Source of the DNA: Halobacterium sp. KA-4
GTDB taxonomy: Archaea > Halobacteriota > Halobacteria > Halobacteriales > Halobacteriaceae
DNA: 64,000 nt
Assembly: GCF_021028995.1 (NCBI RefSeq)
Contig: NZ_JAJJZG010000003.1
Location: 124,001 to 188,000, forward strand
Direction: 5' to 3'
Numbering within the stretch: position 1 is the first letter of the stretch; each line of letters opens with the position of its first letter. The notes under the pieces were generated by a model, which searched no databases, was not told the DNA's origin, and saw only the letters and a program-made list of their open reading frames with translations. Positions 33,503-43,182 of the stretch are shown here, one piece after another. A program made the position numbers and the translations under genes.

Positions 33503-34444
33503 ATGAACCGGGACCGCGGCCAGCTGTTGCTCGTCGCGGGGCTCGGACTCGCGCTCGCGTTCGTGGTGCTCGCGCTGGTGTTGAACGCGGTCGTGTTCAC
33601 GGAGAACCTCGCCACCCGGAACCACGGCGAGACCGACGACGTGGTCGGCTACGAGCGCGCGACCGAGGCCGGCGTCGGCGGGTTGCTCGTCCAGACGAAC
33701 ACGTACGACGACGCCGACTACGCGACCCTCCGAAGCGCGCTGGAGTCGGATGTCGGAACGTGGGACGCGAACGCGTCACTACTGTCCGCGAGCAGCGGCA
33801 CTATCACGGCTGCGTCCGTCCGGAGCGTCGAGAACGGGACGCGCATCGTGCAGGCCGACGAGCGGAACTTCTCGGACGACAGTGGCGCGGACAATTGGAC
33901 GGCGGCCGTGGACGTAAGCGAAACGCGGCGCTTCGAGGCGGTCGTCACGCCGACGAGCAGCAGCCCCGTGGCATTCACGTTCTCGGACGGAACGGCGTCG
34001 TGGCGCGTGGAAGTCTCGGAGAACACCTCGAACTCCGGCTACACCGACGTCGATGTGTGGAACGAGACCGGCGACGTGCTCGCAGAGACCTACGTCGAGT
34101 CCGACACCGCTTCCATCGACATCACCAAGGGCAGGTTGAACGGGACGCGGGTCCCGGGCTGGACGTTCGCCGAGAACGTCAGCACACCCTACAACGTCAG
34201 CGTCGTGAACGGCGGGAACGCGAACGGCAAGTACGGGTTCGTCGTGGACGTGCCGAACGCCGAGGACGACGTTCCCAGCGACACGTACACGGACCGAAGC
34301 AACGGGTCGCCGACGGCAGTCCCGGCGCTCTACAGCGCGACCGTGGCCGTCTACGTGCAGGACGCGCGCGTGACCTACGAGACGAACGTCACCGTCGCGC
34401 CCGAGTCGTCGCCGGCGGCACCGTGGAAGAGCCCGGCGGAGTAG
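33503..34444 (+). CDS. Type IV pilin-like/DUF7261-type surface protein
   Basis: A 313-aa protein starting MNRDRGQLLLVAGLGLA. One N-terminal transmembrane helix directly follows a short basic segment, as in haloarchaeal pilin-linked DUF7261/DUF7288 proteins. The rest is an extracellular beta-rich domain with many Asn-x-Ser/Thr sites (NASLLS, NGTRI, NTSNSG, NVSTPY), suited to N-glycosylation. A GGAG Shine-Dalgarno-like sequence lies six bases before the ATG. Secreted or anchored to the outer face; function unknown. Confidence 0.72.
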   Translation: MNRDRGQLLLVAGLGLALAFVVLALVLNAVVFTENLATRNHGETDDVVGYERATEAGVGGLLVQTNTYDDADYATLRSALESDVGTWDANASLLSASSGTITAASVRSVENGTRIVQADERNFSDDSGADNWTAAVDVSETRRFEAVVTPTSSSPVAFTFSDGTASWRVEVSENTSNSGYTDVDVWNETGDVLAETYVESDTASIDITKGRLNGTRVPGWTFAENVSTPYNVSVVNGGNANGKYGFVVDVPNAEDDVPSDTYTDRSNGSPTAVPALYSATVAVYVQDARVTYETNVTVAPESSPAAPWKSPAE

Positions 34445-34454
34445 TCTAATTCTT

Positions 34455-34524
34455 CACTCGTAATCGAGTGGCAATATGTCGGGTCGACCCGTGTTTTGAA
34501 AACCCCACACGACCACCTGTGTGG
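34455..34524 (+). promoter_or_regulatory. Three inverted repeats in the ppc leader
   Basis: CACTCG-TAAT-CGAGTG (34455-34470), the perfect palindrome CGGGTCGACCCG (34480-34491) and CCACAC-N8-GTGTGG (34505-34524) lie in the 81 bases between the previous stop and the ppc ATG. The first may serve as a terminator for the upstream gene, as it starts 11 bases after that stop. The last two would sit around the transcription start, where a repressor or RNA hairpin could act. GCAATATG at 34471-34478 is a weak TATA candidate. Confidence 0.5.
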
Positions 34525-34525
34525 T

Positions 34526-37207
34526 ATGGATTTGCACAGTAGGAGCGTCCGCGAGGACGTCCGTGAACTCGGCGCCACGCTCGGCGACGCGATGCGCGCC
34601 CACGAGTCCCCGGCGGCCTACGACGCCGTCGAGGCCGCGCGCACGGCCGCCATCGACTACCGACGCGGCGACAGCGACGACCGCGACGCGCTCCGCGAGG
34701 TCGTCGCCGAAGCCGACGTGGACGGCTACGAGGACCTCGCGCGGGCGTTCGCTGGCTACTTCGAACTCGTGAACCTCGCAGAGGAGCGCGAGCGCGTCCG
34801 CGAACTCCGCCGCAGCGAGGCCGAGGGCACGCTCGCGGACAGCGTTCGCGGAGCAGTCGACGTGCTCGCCGACGCGGGCGCCAGCGCCGACGACGTCGCC
34901 GAGATTCTCGACGACGTCCACGTCGTCCCGACGTTCACCGCGCACCCGACCGAAGCGCGGCGGAAGACCGTCAAGGCGCACCTCAAGCGCATCCGCGAAC
35001 TGCTCGAAGAACTCGACGAGCGCCGGCTCACGCCCCGCGAGCGCGAGCGGACGTGGCGCCGCATCGAGGCGAACGTCGAGTCGCTGTGGACGACGCGGCG
35101 CGTGCGCGAGCGCCAGCCGACGCCGTTCGACGAGGCGCGCGACGTCCAGTTCTACCTCGCGAACGCCGTCTACGACGTCGTGCCGGAGGTGTACGCGGAC
35201 CTCGACGACGCGCTCGCCGAGCGCTACGACGACCCACCCGAAATTCCGGAGGTGCTGGCGTTCCGGTCGTGGGCTGGCTCGGACCGCGACGGCAACCCCT
35301 ACGTCACCACCGAGACCACCGAGCGCGTGCTCGACCGGCAGCGCCGGCTCGTCACGGAGCGCTACCTCGACGACCTCGATGACCTGCTCGGCGCGCTCTC
35401 GATGGACGGCACGCGCGTGGACAGCGAGGCGGCCGCGGACCTCCTTGACGAGGCCAGCGAGGACGTGCCCCGAGTCGTCGAGCAGGTCGCCGAGCGTTAT
35501 CCGGACGAACTGTTCCGGCAGGTCGTCGCCGTCGTGCGGGAGCGCGTCGACCGCGTGACCGACGTCCAGCCGGGCGGCTACGCGGACGCCGAGAGCCTGC
35601 TCGAGGACGTTCGCGCGCTCGAAACCGGCCTGCGGGAGGGCGGGCTCGGGAAGGTCGCCGACGAGCACGTCGCGCCGTTCGTGCGGCGCGTGGAGACGTT
35701 CGGCTTCCACCTCGCAGCCCTGGACCTCCGCGACCACCGCGAGAAGCACACGCACGCGGTCGGCGAGGCGCTCGACCGCGAGGGCATCGACTACGCGGGG
35801 ATGAGCGAGGACGAGCGCGTGGAGTTCCTCACGGAAGCAGTTCTGCAGGACGACCCCGTGGTGGACCTCGAAGACACGGAGAGCGTCGACGACGAGACGG
35901 CGCGCGTGCTCGGGCGCTTCGACGCGCTCGCGGACTGGCACCGCGAGTACGGCCCGGACGCAATCGACGCGTACTGCATCAGCATGACCGAGGAACCTAG
36001 TCACGTGCTGGAGGTCGTCTTCCTCGCGGACCAGGCAGGCGTGATCTCGCTGCCCGACCACGCCGGCCTCGACGTTGTCCCCCTCCTGGAGACGCGGTCT
36101 GCGCTGTCGAACGCCCGCGACATCCTGGGGACGCTGTTCGAGAACGAGGCGTACGGCGCGCTCGTGGACGCTCGCGACAGCACCCAGGAGATTATGCTGG
36201 GGTACTCCGACTCCAACAAGGAGAACGGCTTCCTCGCGGCGAACTGGCAACTCGACCGCGCGCAGCGCCGGCTCGCCGCCATCTGCGACGACCACGACGT
36301 CGACGTGCGCTTCTTCCACGGCCGGGGCGGCTCCATCTCGCGGGGCGGCGGCCCGATGAACGAGGCGCTGCTCGCGCTCCCCAAGGAGACGGTGACGGGC
36401 GACGTGAAGTTCACCCAGCAGGGCGAGTCCATCGCGGAGACGTACGGCAACCCCCGCATCGCGGAGCGCGAAGTCGAACAGATGCTGAACGCCCAAGTGC
36501 GCGCGCGCCACGCCGCCATCGCCGAGGACGACCCGGACGTCCCCGACGAGTGGGTCGACGCGATGGAGGAGATGGCCGAGACGGCCCGTGAGGCGTACCG
36601 CGACCTCCTCGACTCGGAAGGGTTCGTCTCGTACTTCGAGGCGATAACGCCCATCGACGTCGTCGAAGACCTCAACCTTGGGTCGCGGCCCGCCTCCCGG
36701 ACGGGCGAGCGCGCGGTCGAGGACCTGCGGGCGATTCCGTGGGTGTTCTCGTGGACGCAGACGCGGTGTGTCATCCCCGGCTGGTACGGCCTCGGCACGG
36801 GGCTGGCGGCCTGCGAGGACGACGACCTCCTCGAAGAAATGTACGAGGAGTGGCCGTTCTTCCGAACGACGCTCGACAACGCGGCGCTCGCGATCGCGCG
36901 CAGCGAACCCGAAATCACTCACGAGTACGCCGCGCTCGCGCCCGACGACCTCCGCGAGCGCTTCCAGCCGCGCATCGACGACGAGTACGAACAGGCCCGC
37001 GACGAGGTGCTAGCGGTGACGGGCCGCGACGACCTCGTGGACCGCGCGTGGCTCCGCGAGAGCCTCGACCGCCGCAACCCCTACGTCGACCCCCTGAACT
37101 TCCTGCAAGTGGAACTCTTGGACCGCAAACACCGGAGTCCCAGCGCCGAGCGCGCGCTCCGACTCTCCGTAATGGGCGTCGCCGCGGGCATGCAGAACAC
37201 GGGCTGA
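34526..37207 (+). CDS. ppc: Phosphoenolpyruvate carboxylase
   Basis: An 893-aa bacterial-type enzyme that carboxylates PEP to oxaloacetate with bicarbonate, refilling the TCA cycle. The start MDLHSRSVREDV is chosen over a TTG 30 bases upstream. Catalytic regions: HPTEARRKT near residue 141 (His), GYSDSNKENGF near 559, FHGRGGSISRGGGP near 597, and the glycine-loop relative QQGESIAETYG. The C-terminus QNTG is the fully conserved end of the family. The allosteric Lys/Arg sites were not examined. It is a single-gene unit behind an unusual leader with inverted repeats. Confidence 0.96.
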   Translation: MDLHSRSVREDVRELGATLGDAMRAHESPAAYDAVEAARTAAIDYRRGDSDDRDALREVVAEADVDGYEDLARAFAGYFELVNLAEERERVRELRRSEAEGTLADSVRGAVDVLADAGASADDVAEILDDVHVVPTFTAHPTEARRKTVKAHLKRIRELLEELDERRLTPRERERTWRRIEANVESLWTTRRVRERQPTPFDEARDVQFYLANAVYDVVPEVYADLDDALAERYDDPPEIPEVLAFRSWAGSDRDGNPYVTTETTERVLDRQRRLVTERYLDDLDDLLGALSMDGTRVDSEAAADLLDEASEDVPRVVEQVAERYPDELFRQVVAVVRERVDRVTDVQPGGYADAESLLEDVRALETGLREGGLGKVADEHVAPFVRRVETFGFHLAALDLRDHREKHTHAVGEALDREGIDYAGMSEDERVEFLTEAVLQDDPVVDLEDTESVDDETARVLGRFDALADWHREYGPDAIDAYCISMTEEPSHVLEVVFLADQAGVISLPDHAGLDVVPLLETRSALSNARDILGTLFENEAYGALVDARDSTQEIMLGYSDSNKENGFLAANWQLDRAQRRLAAICDDHDVDVRFFHGRGGSISRGGGPMNEALLALPKETVTGDVKFTQQGESIAETYGNPRIAEREVEQMLNAQVRARHAAIAEDDPDVPDEWVDAMEEMAETAREAYRDLLDSEGFVSYFEAITPIDVVEDLNLGSRPASRTGERAVEDLRAIPWVFSWTQTRCVIPGWYGLGTGLAACEDDDLLEEMYEEWPFFRTTLDNAALAIARSEPEITHEYAALAPDDLRERFQPRIDDEYEQARDEVLAVTGRDDLVDRAWLRESLDRRNPYVDPLNFLQVELLDRKHRSPSAERALRLSVMGVAAGMQNTG

Positions 37208-37267
37208 CCCAGAACCGGCCGCCGACTTCCGTGGCCTTAACCGCGTCACGCGACTTCCGTATTTTAA

Positions 37268-38248
37268 ATGCCGCCAGCGATACGCACCGACGACCTCGTC
37301 AAGGAGTACGGGGACGTCCGCGCGCTCAACGGCCTCTCGCTGTCCGTCCCCGAGGGTTCGTTCTTCGGGTTGCTCGGACCGAACGGCGCGGGGAAGACGA
37401 CGTTCATCAACACGCTCGTCGGGCTCGCCCGCAAGACCAGTGGCACCGCCGAAGTGTTCGGCCACGACGTCGAGGACGACTACCGGGAAGCCCGGGACGC
37501 CATCGGGCTCGCGCCCCAGGAGTACAACGTCGACCGCTTCTTCCCGATTCGAGAGGTGCTGATGCACAAGGCCGGCTACCACGGCGTCTCTGACGAGGAA
37601 GCCGCCGAGCGCGCCGCCGAAGCCCTCGAAACCGTCGGATTGGGTGGGAAGGCCGAGACGCGCTTCGACTGGCTCTCCGGCGGGATGAAGCGCCGGTTCA
37701 TGCTCGCGCGAGCGATGGTCACCGACCCCGACCTCCTCATCCTCGACGAACCCACCGCGGGGGTGGACGTCGAATTGCGCCACGACCTCTGGGAGGTGAT
37801 CCGCGGGCTCAACGACGACGGCACCACCATCCTCCTCACCACTCACTACATCGAGGAAGCCGAGCGCCTCTGCGACGAGGTCGCCATCATCGACTCCGGG
37901 CAGAAAGTGACCGTCGCGACGCCCGACGACCTCACCGAGCGCGGCACCGACGAGGTGACGCTCACGCTCGACGCCGCGCCCGCGGCGACACCGACCATCG
38001 ACGACGACCGCGTCGATAGGGTGACCGTCGACGGGAGCACGCTGACGCTGCGCGCGAGCAGCGGGAGCGAGGTCGTCCCGGTCGCCGTCCGCCAACTCGA
38101 GGCCGCAGGCCACCGCGTCCTCGACGTCGACGTCGCGCGCACCAGCCTCGAAGACGTCTTCGTGGACATCACCCGCACCGGCGGCGACGCCACGGACGGC
38201 AGCAGCGGCGACCACGAGGACAGCGAGACACAAGAGGTGGCGCCGTGA
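37268..38248 (+). CDS. ABC-2 type exporter, ATP-binding subunit
   Basis: A 326-aa ATPase of the CcmA/NodI/drug-exporter family. Walker A is GPNGAGKTTF near residue 40, the signature is WLSGGMKRR, Walker B is LLILDEPTAGVD, and the switch His is in ILLTTHYIEEAERL. The C-terminal 90 residues form the usual regulatory extension ending in an acidic tail. It overlaps the permease by four bases, so the two form one exporter. CCTTAACC at 37235-37242 is the likely TATA box, about 26 bases upstream of the ATG. Confidence 0.95.
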   Translation: MPPAIRTDDLVKEYGDVRALNGLSLSVPEGSFFGLLGPNGAGKTTFINTLVGLARKTSGTAEVFGHDVEDDYREARDAIGLAPQEYNVDRFFPIREVLMHKAGYHGVSDEEAAERAAEALETVGLGGKAETRFDWLSGGMKRRFMLARAMVTDPDLLILDEPTAGVDVELRHDLWEVIRGLNDDGTTILLTTHYIEEAERLCDEVAIIDSGQKVTVATPDDLTERGTDEVTLTLDAAPAATPTIDDDRVDRVTVDGSTLTLRASSGSEVVPVAVRQLEAAGHRVLDVDVARTSLEDVFVDITRTGGDATDGSSGDHEDSETQEVAP

Positions 38249-39012
38249 ATCTCTCGACGGGACTGAAGGCGCTGACGCGCCGCGAGATTCTGCGATTCGT
38301 CCGCCGGCCGTACAACACGTTCCTGCCGCCGCTCATCACGAACGTGCTCTACTTCAGCGTGTTCGGCGTCATCCTCGGCGCGCGCATCAGCGACATCGGC
38401 GGCGTCCCCTACATCCAATTCATCCTCCCCGGGCTGGCCGTGCTGGGCGCGGTCTCGAACGCCTTCGAGAACGCTTCGTTCTCCATCTTCCACGGGCGCT
38501 GGAACGAGTACATTCACGAAGCGCTCACTAGCCCGATGGCGTACTGGGAGATGGTCGTCGCGTATGTCGTCTCCTCGGCGCTCCGTGGCGTGCTCATCGG
38601 CATCCTCATCGCCGTCATCGGCGCGCTGTTCACGCCCGTACGAACGCTCGCCCACCCGTTCTACGCGGTGGCGTTCCTCGGGGTCATCACCACGCTGTTC
38701 GCGGCGTTCGGCGTCATCGGCGGGCTCGTCGCGGAGGACTTCGACCACCTCACGGTGCTCAACCAGTTCATCCTCCGGCCGCTGGTGTTCTTCGGCGGCG
38801 TCTTCTACAGCCTCGACGCCCTCGACGGGCTCGCGCGCACCGCGAGCTACCTGAACCCGATGGTGTACATGGTCAACGGCGTGCGCTACGGCATCATCGG
38901 CGTCTCTGACATCGAACCCGACACCGCGCTCGTCGTGCTGTCGGCGCTCACCGTGGTCGTGCTCGCTATCGACGTCTGGCTGTTCCAGCGCGGCTACGGC
39001 CTCACCGACTAA
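38245..39012 (+). CDS. ABC-2 type exporter, permease subunit
   Basis: A 255-aa protein from a GTG start overlapping the ATPase stop (GTGA). It has six membrane helices and the ABC-2 signature in the periplasmic side: LNQFILRPLVFFGGVFYSLDAL followed by ASYLNPMVYMVNGVRYG. The layout matches NodJ/daunorubicin-type permeases that export lipid-linked or hydrophobic molecules. The cargo is unknown; no biosynthetic genes adjoin. Confidence 0.93.
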   Translation: MNLSTGLKALTRREILRFVRRPYNTFLPPLITNVLYFSVFGVILGARISDIGGVPYIQFILPGLAVLGAVSNAFENASFSIFHGRWNEYIHEALTSPMAYWEMVVAYVVSSALRGVLIGILIAVIGALFTPVRTLAHPFYAVAFLGVITTLFAAFGVIGGLVAEDFDHLTVLNQFILRPLVFFGGVFYSLDALDGLARTASYLNPMVYMVNGVRYGIIGVSDIEPDTALVVLSALTVVVLAIDVWLFQRGYGLTD

Positions 39013-39042
39013 CTTTTTCCGACCCGCGTTCTCGCTTGCTGC

Positions 39043-39513
39043 ATGCCGAGCAATCGCGCGTTCGCCGCCAGCGTCGCTGCCGTCGGCCTCGTCGCACTCG
39101 CGCACGCCGTGCTGACGTGGCCGCCGGTCGCCGTGCTCGCGTTCTTCGGCGGCGGCGCTGCCGTCTCGTTCGTCGCGGAAGCAGTCGTCATCAATCTGGG
39201 CTGGCTCGAACACCACGTCGGCCCGAAAGTCCTCGGCGTCCCGGTCTACGTGCTGTTCGGGTGGACGGGCGCGGTCTACGTCGCGTTCCGCGCGGCGCTC
39301 CTCGTCACCGAGGGCTGGCTGGCGGTCGCGCTCGCGGCCGTACTCGCAACTGGTTACGACGTGCTCGTCGACCACCGCGGCGTCGTGGACGGCCGCTGGA
39401 CGTACACCGACGACCTCCCCGGGCCGCGCGTCCGCGGGGTGCCGTGGTGGAACTTCGCCGGCTGGCTCGCCATCAGCGCCGTGACTGCCGGTCTCGCGAT
39501 ACTCGTCCTGTAG
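39043..39513 (+). CDS. Short CruF-like carotenoid hydratase-family membrane protein
   Basis: A 156-aa protein with five membrane segments starting MPSNRAFAASVAAVG. The C-terminal half carries signature residues of the CruF/DUF422 family (GYDVLVDHRGVVDGRWTY, then GVPWWNFAGW). CruF hydrates carotenoid psi-ends during bacterioruberin synthesis in haloarchaea. The usual protein is near 270-280 aa, so this is a half-length relative with only the C-terminal core. A direct carotenoid role is therefore uncertain. Confidence 0.6.
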   Translation: MPSNRAFAASVAAVGLVALAHAVLTWPPVAVLAFFGGGAAVSFVAEAVVINLGWLEHHVGPKVLGVPVYVLFGWTGAVYVAFRAALLVTEGWLAVALAAVLATGYDVLVDHRGVVDGRWTYTDDLPGPRVRGVPWWNFAGWLAISAVTAGLAILVL

Positions 39514-39528
39514 AAAAGCGAATCGCGG

Positions 39529-40548
39529 TTACGCCGACAGCAGGACCGTGTCGCCGTCTTCCTCGACGTCGACCTCGTAGCCGAACTCCGCGAGGAGGTC
39601 GATGCAGGTCTCGACGTGCGTCGTCACTTCGGGCGCGCGGACCTCGCCGCCCGCGAGCGCGATGAACGGGAGCAGCTGGTCGGCGAGATACTCGTCGACG
39701 GCAGCGTCGCCGTCCTCGAACGCCTCGAAGCGCTCAACGGCCTTCTCGCCGACTGTCTCGGGTTCGACGCCCATCTCGCCGAGCTCCGCGAAGCCAGCGC
39801 GGGAGTGCTCGTACTCCGCCGCGAGCACGAACGCCGACCCCGAGCAGTCCGCCTCGACGTACTCGGTCTCGACGTCGGCCGCATCGGGTGCAGGTTCGGC
39901 CTGGCGCTCCGCGACGTCGTCCTCGGCCTCGGACTCCTCGGCGACGGAGTACGCGGTCAGCGACTCGCGCTCGCCGCGTTCGGTGACGTCGAGCGCGTCA
40001 AGCGTGGACGGCTCGATGGTCAGCGTCGCCTTCCCGCCGCCGCGCGGGTAGAAGCCACGGCGGTTCAGGGTGACGTCAGCGTCGAGGCCGTGCTCCTGCA
40101 GGACGGGGAGTTTGACGTGCTGGAAGTAGTCGAACGGCGGCGCCCACTTCGCGTCGGTGCCGCCCTCCAGTCGCGCGGTGAAGGATTCGTCGAGCGCGAT
40201 GGCGACCGGGAGCAGCGCGTCGAACACCAGCGGGACGCTGCCCGCGGTGCCGACCTCGACAGAGACGCTGCCGCCGAGAATCCCCTGGTCCGCCGGGTCG
40301 GCGTCCTCGTCGATGTCCTCGTTCGGCTCGAACGTGAACGACTCCGACCCCACTTCGACGCCCCCCGTCTCGGCGTTGCAGACGGCCGCGACTGCTTCGA
40401 TTGCCGCGCAGTGCTGGGCCTGCAAGCCCGGGTTCGCGCGAGCGCGCCGGACGTGTCGCATCCGGAACGGTTCGCCTGTGACCGCGGACAGCGCGAGCGC
40501 GGTGCGGACCAACTGGCCGCCGCCCTCGCCCCCGTCGAGAATGTTCAT
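39529..40548 (-). CDS. rtcA: RNA 3'-terminal phosphate cyclase
   Basis: A 339-aa protein starting [20 protein letters not shown]. The RtcA signature is [14 protein letters not shown] near residue 158, and the C-terminal HVETCIDLL carries the catalytic His. It converts RNA 3'-phosphate into 2',3'-cyclic phosphate with ATP. An acidic insert of about 35 residues ([20 protein letters not shown]) interrupts the middle, as in other haloarchaeal versions. Its partner RtcB is not in the window. It is divergent from the DUF1684 gene. Confidence 0.93.
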   Translation of the reverse strand: MNILDGGEGGGQLVRTALALSAVTGEPFRMRHVRRARANPGLQAQHCAAIEAVAAVCNAETGGVEVGSESFTFEPNEDIDEDADPADQGILGGSVSVEVGTAGSVPLVFDALLPVAIALDESFTARLEGGTDAKWAPPFDYFQHVKLPVLQEHGLDADVTLNRRGFYPRGGGKATLTIEPSTLDALDVTERGERESLTAYSVAEESEAEDDVAERQAEPAPDAADVETEYVEADCSGSAFVLAAEYEHSRAGFAELGEMGVEPETVGEKAVERFEAFEDGDAAVDEYLADQLLPFIALAGGEVRAPEVTTHVETCIDLLAEFGYEVDVEEDGDTVLLSA

Positions 40549-40635
40549 ACCGGTACGAGACGTTCGGAGGTGAAAAGGGATTCGTCACCTCGCGGAGTCG
40601 CCACAGTTACCACGCTCCCAGCCACACCACCAGCC

Positions 40636-41193
40636 ATGACCGACGAGCCCGCGTTCGACGAGGCGGCGTGGCGCGAGCGTGTCCGCGAGCACCGCGCCGA
40701 GAAAGACGAGTTCTTCGCGGAGCACCCACAGTCCCCGATTCCAGTCGGCGACCGCGAGGACTTCGACGGGCTGTCGTACTTCGAGCCCGACCCCGACTAC
40801 CGCGTCGTCGCACGCTTCGGACGCGCGCAGACCCCCGAGCCGGTCTCGCTGGAGACCACGCAGGGCCCGCCCGCGGAGTACGACCGCGTCGGCGTGCTCG
40901 GGTTCACGCTCGACGGCGAGCACCGCACCCTCGAAGCGTTCCGCGTGGAGGGCGAGGACTCGCTGTTCGTCCCGTTCGCCGATGAGACGAACGGCGACGA
41001 GACGTACCACCGCGGCCGCTACCTCGACGTGGACGCCGCGGACGCCGAACAGGGCGACGACGTCGTCGTGGACTTCAACCTCGCGTACAACCCCTTCTGC
41101 GCGTACGCCGACCAGTTCTCGTGTGCGCTCCCGCCCGCCGAGAACCGTCTCGACGTGGCGGTTCGAGCCGGCGAGAGAGCCTACGACGCGTAA
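40636..41193 (+). CDS. DUF1684-family protein
   Basis: A 185-aa soluble protein starting [16 protein letters not shown]. The conserved core is visible as [16 protein letters not shown], then [13 protein letters not shown], then [14 protein letters not shown]. It ends with the [22 protein letters not shown] stretch, with cysteines and Pro-Pro-Ala-Glu-Asn-Arg typical of DUF1684. The fold resembles a beta barrel; the function is unknown in all organisms. It has no signal peptide. Confidence 0.9.
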   Translation: MTDEPAFDEAAWRERVREHRAEKDEFFAEHPQSPIPVGDREDFDGLSYFEPDPDYRVVARFGRAQTPEPVSLETTQGPPAEYDRVGVLGFTLDGEHRTLEAFRVEGEDSLFVPFADETNGDETYHRGRYLDVDAADAEQGDDVVVDFNLAYNPFCAYADQFSCALPPAENRLDVAVRAGERAYDA

Positions 41194-41273
41194 TCGGCGA
41201 GCCGCCGGCTACGCGGCGTGAAGAACAGAAAAACCGTCAGCAGTGACGCCACCAGTGACCGCAGTCGGCCGCG

Positions 41274-42260
41274 TTAGGCCGCGACTTCCGTCGCTTCCAG
41301 GAGCTCCTGGTAGCGGTTCCGGATGGTGACCTCGCTGACGTCCGTGACCTCGCTGACCTCGCTCTGGGTCACCTTGTGGTTGGTGAGCAGGCTCGAGGCA
41401 TAGATCGCGGCGGCCGCGAGGCCGACCGGCGACTTCCCGCTCGTGACGCCGTCCTCTTTGGCGTTGTCGAGCAGTTCGCGGGCGCGGCGCTCGACCTCGT
41501 CCGGAAGGTCGAGTTCGGAGGCGAACCGCGGGACGTAGCTGGCGGGGTCGGCGGGCGCGACTTCGAGGCCGAGTTCGCGGACGATGTAGCGGTACGTTCG
41601 TTTGAACTCCATCGCGTCGATGCGGCTGACGTTGGCCACTTCGTCGATGGAGCGCGGTGTCTGCATCTGCCGGGCTGCAGCGTACAGCGCGCTCGTCGCG
41701 ACGCCTTCGATGGAGCGGCCGGGGAGCAGGTCTTCGCTGAGGGCGCGGCGATAGATGACCGAGGCGGTCTCTCGGACCTCCTTCGGGAGGCCGAGCGCGG
41801 AGGCCATCCGTTCGATTTCGCCGAGCGCCTGCTTGAGGTTGCGCTCCTTGCTGTTGCGGGTGCGGAAGCGCTCGTTCCACTTGCGGAGCCGCTGCATCTT
41901 CTGACGCTGGCTGCTGGACAGGGAGTTACCGTAGGCGTCTTTGTCCTGCCAGCCGATGTTCGTCGACAGCCCCTTGTCGTGCATCATGTTCGTGGTCGGG
42001 GCGCCGACGCGGCTCTTGTTGTCCTTCTCGGTGGAGTTGAACGCGCGCCACTCGGGGCCGCGGTCGATGCTGTCCTCCTCGATGACGAGGCCACAGTCCG
42101 CACAGATGGACTCGCCGTGTTCCTCGTCGTTGACGACGCGGCCGCCACACTCGGGGCAGCTGAGCCGCTCGTCGGAGGACTCTACCTCTACCTCGGACTC
42201 GGATTCGTTCTCGTTCTGCTGTCGGTCACTGGAGTACGTACGGATTGTGGTGTCACTCAT
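41274..42260 (-). CDS. tfb: Transcription initiation factor IIB
   Basis: A 328-aa TFB. The N-terminal zinc ribbon (CPECGG near 35 and CADCGL near 54) binds RNA polymerase, followed by the B-reader/linker segment DSIDRGPEWRAFN. Two cyclin-like repeats hold AGRQMQTPRSIDEVANVS-type helix spacing and the final YQELLEATEVAA. The acidic leader (ESESEVEVESS) before the ribbon is a haloarchaeal feature. It recruits polymerase to TBP-bound TATA boxes. Haloarchaea have several TFBs; which one this is cannot be told. Its own promoter has TTTAAGTA at 42340-42333. Confidence 0.95.
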   Translation of the reverse strand: MSDTTIRTYSSDRQQNENESESEVEVESSDERLSCPECGGRVVNDEEHGESICADCGLVIEEDSIDRGPEWRAFNSTEKDNKSRVGAPTTNMMHDKGLSTNIGWQDKDAYGNSLSSSQRQKMQRLRKWNERFRTRNSKERNLKQALGEIERMASALGLPKEVRETASVIYRRALSEDLLPGRSIEGVATSALYAAARQMQTPRSIDEVANVSRIDAMEFKRTYRYIVRELGLEVAPADPASYVPRFASELDLPDEVERRARELLDNAKEDGVTSGKSPVGLAAAAIYASSLLTNHKVTQSEVSEVTDVSEVTIRNRYQELLEATEVAA

Positions 42261-42593
42261 GATGGTGGAAACGTCGGGTGGAGGGCGCACGAGGCTGCCC
42301 GACTCGTTGTACTCAGTAGTAGGAGCGATAAGTACTTAAACCTTTTGCAGTTTTGCACATCGTTGACACACTCTCTTTCGGCCACAGAGACGAAAAGAAG
42401 CGAGAATAGCCGACTTTTGGGGAAACCTAACGATTCGGCCACGATAACCGAAGGGTAGGGGGGATACTGAAAGGTGTTTCGGTGGTAGTCAGTACCACGA
42501 CCGGTGCCGTCGGGGTATTTTGAGGGGAAAGTGCCGACTGGAGAAACCTTTAACCCGGGTGACTATCGATACAGCACAGACCGACTCCCACGC
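42261..42593. promoter_or_regulatory. Divergent control region between tfb and halX (333 bp, no gene)
   Basis: Minus strand: AAAGGTTTAAGTACTT (42346-42331) is a strong BRE/TATA-like element, giving tfb a leader of roughly 45-50 bases. Plus strand: GAAACCTTTAACCCG (42543-42557) is a BRE/TATA-like element for halX with a start about 20 bases before the ATG. Between them lie AT-rich and purine-rich stretches near 42380-42460 but no open frame or repeat of note. Confidence 0.6.
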
Positions 42594-43178
42594 ATGACAG
42601 ACGAAGGGGCACGCGTACTCGTGGTCGACGACGACGAAGCGCTCACCGACGTGTACGCCGAGTGGCTCTCCGAGCGGTACGCCGTCCAGACCGCGACCAC
42701 CGGCGAAGCCGCCCTGCGCGACCTCGACGACGGCGTCGACGTCGTACTCCTCGACCGTCGGATGCCGGGGCTCTCCGGCGAGGACGTCCTCGACCGCATC
42801 CGCCACGCGGAGTACAACTGCCGCGTCGCGATGGTCACGGGCGTGCGCCCGAACACCGATGTCGTCGAATTGGGCTTCGACGAGTACCTCCTCAAGCCCG
42901 TCGACCGCGACGACCTCCACGACGTCGTCGACACCCTCCTCGACCGCTCCGCGTACGACGACCGCCTCCAGGAGCTGTACGCCCTCGCCTCGAAGCGCGC
43001 GCTGCTCGAATCCGAAGCCGAGGACGGCGACCTCGAACTCGACGAGTCCTACCAGGAGCTCGTCGCTCGCATCCAGGAGCTCCGGGACCGCATCGACGAC
43101 ACGATGGACGGCTTCGGGTTCGACGACTTCCGCGTCGCGTTCCGCGACGTCCCCGACCGGAACACGGGCAGCGACTGA
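42594..43178 (+). CDS. HalX-domain response regulator
   Basis: A 194-aa protein starting MTDEGARVLVVDDDEALTD. The receiver domain has the acidic cluster DDD, phospho-acceptor Asp in VVLLDRRMPGLSG, Thr in MVTGV and Lys in LLKPVD. The HalX domain follows (LQELYALASKRALLESEAE) and ends FGFDDFRVAFRDVPD. It lies four bases before the decayed histidine kinase, its likely former partner, and about 1.4 kb before a second HalX gene. Confidence 0.92.
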   Translation: MTDEGARVLVVDDDEALTDVYAEWLSERYAVQTATTGEAALRDLDDGVDVVLLDRRMPGLSGEDVLDRIRHAEYNCRVAMVTGVRPNTDVVELGFDEYLLKPVDRDDLHDVVDTLLDRSAYDDRLQELYALASKRALLESEAEDGDLELDESYQELVARIQELRDRIDDTMDGFGFDDFRVAFRDVPDRNTGSD

Positions 43179-43182
43179 CCAG

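Noticed and set aside
34454-36922. 822-codon open frame on the strand opposite ppc
   Set aside because: High-GC codon use leaves the antisense strand open. The ppc frame carries all catalytic motifs, while this one is a repetitive Arg/Val/Glu mix.
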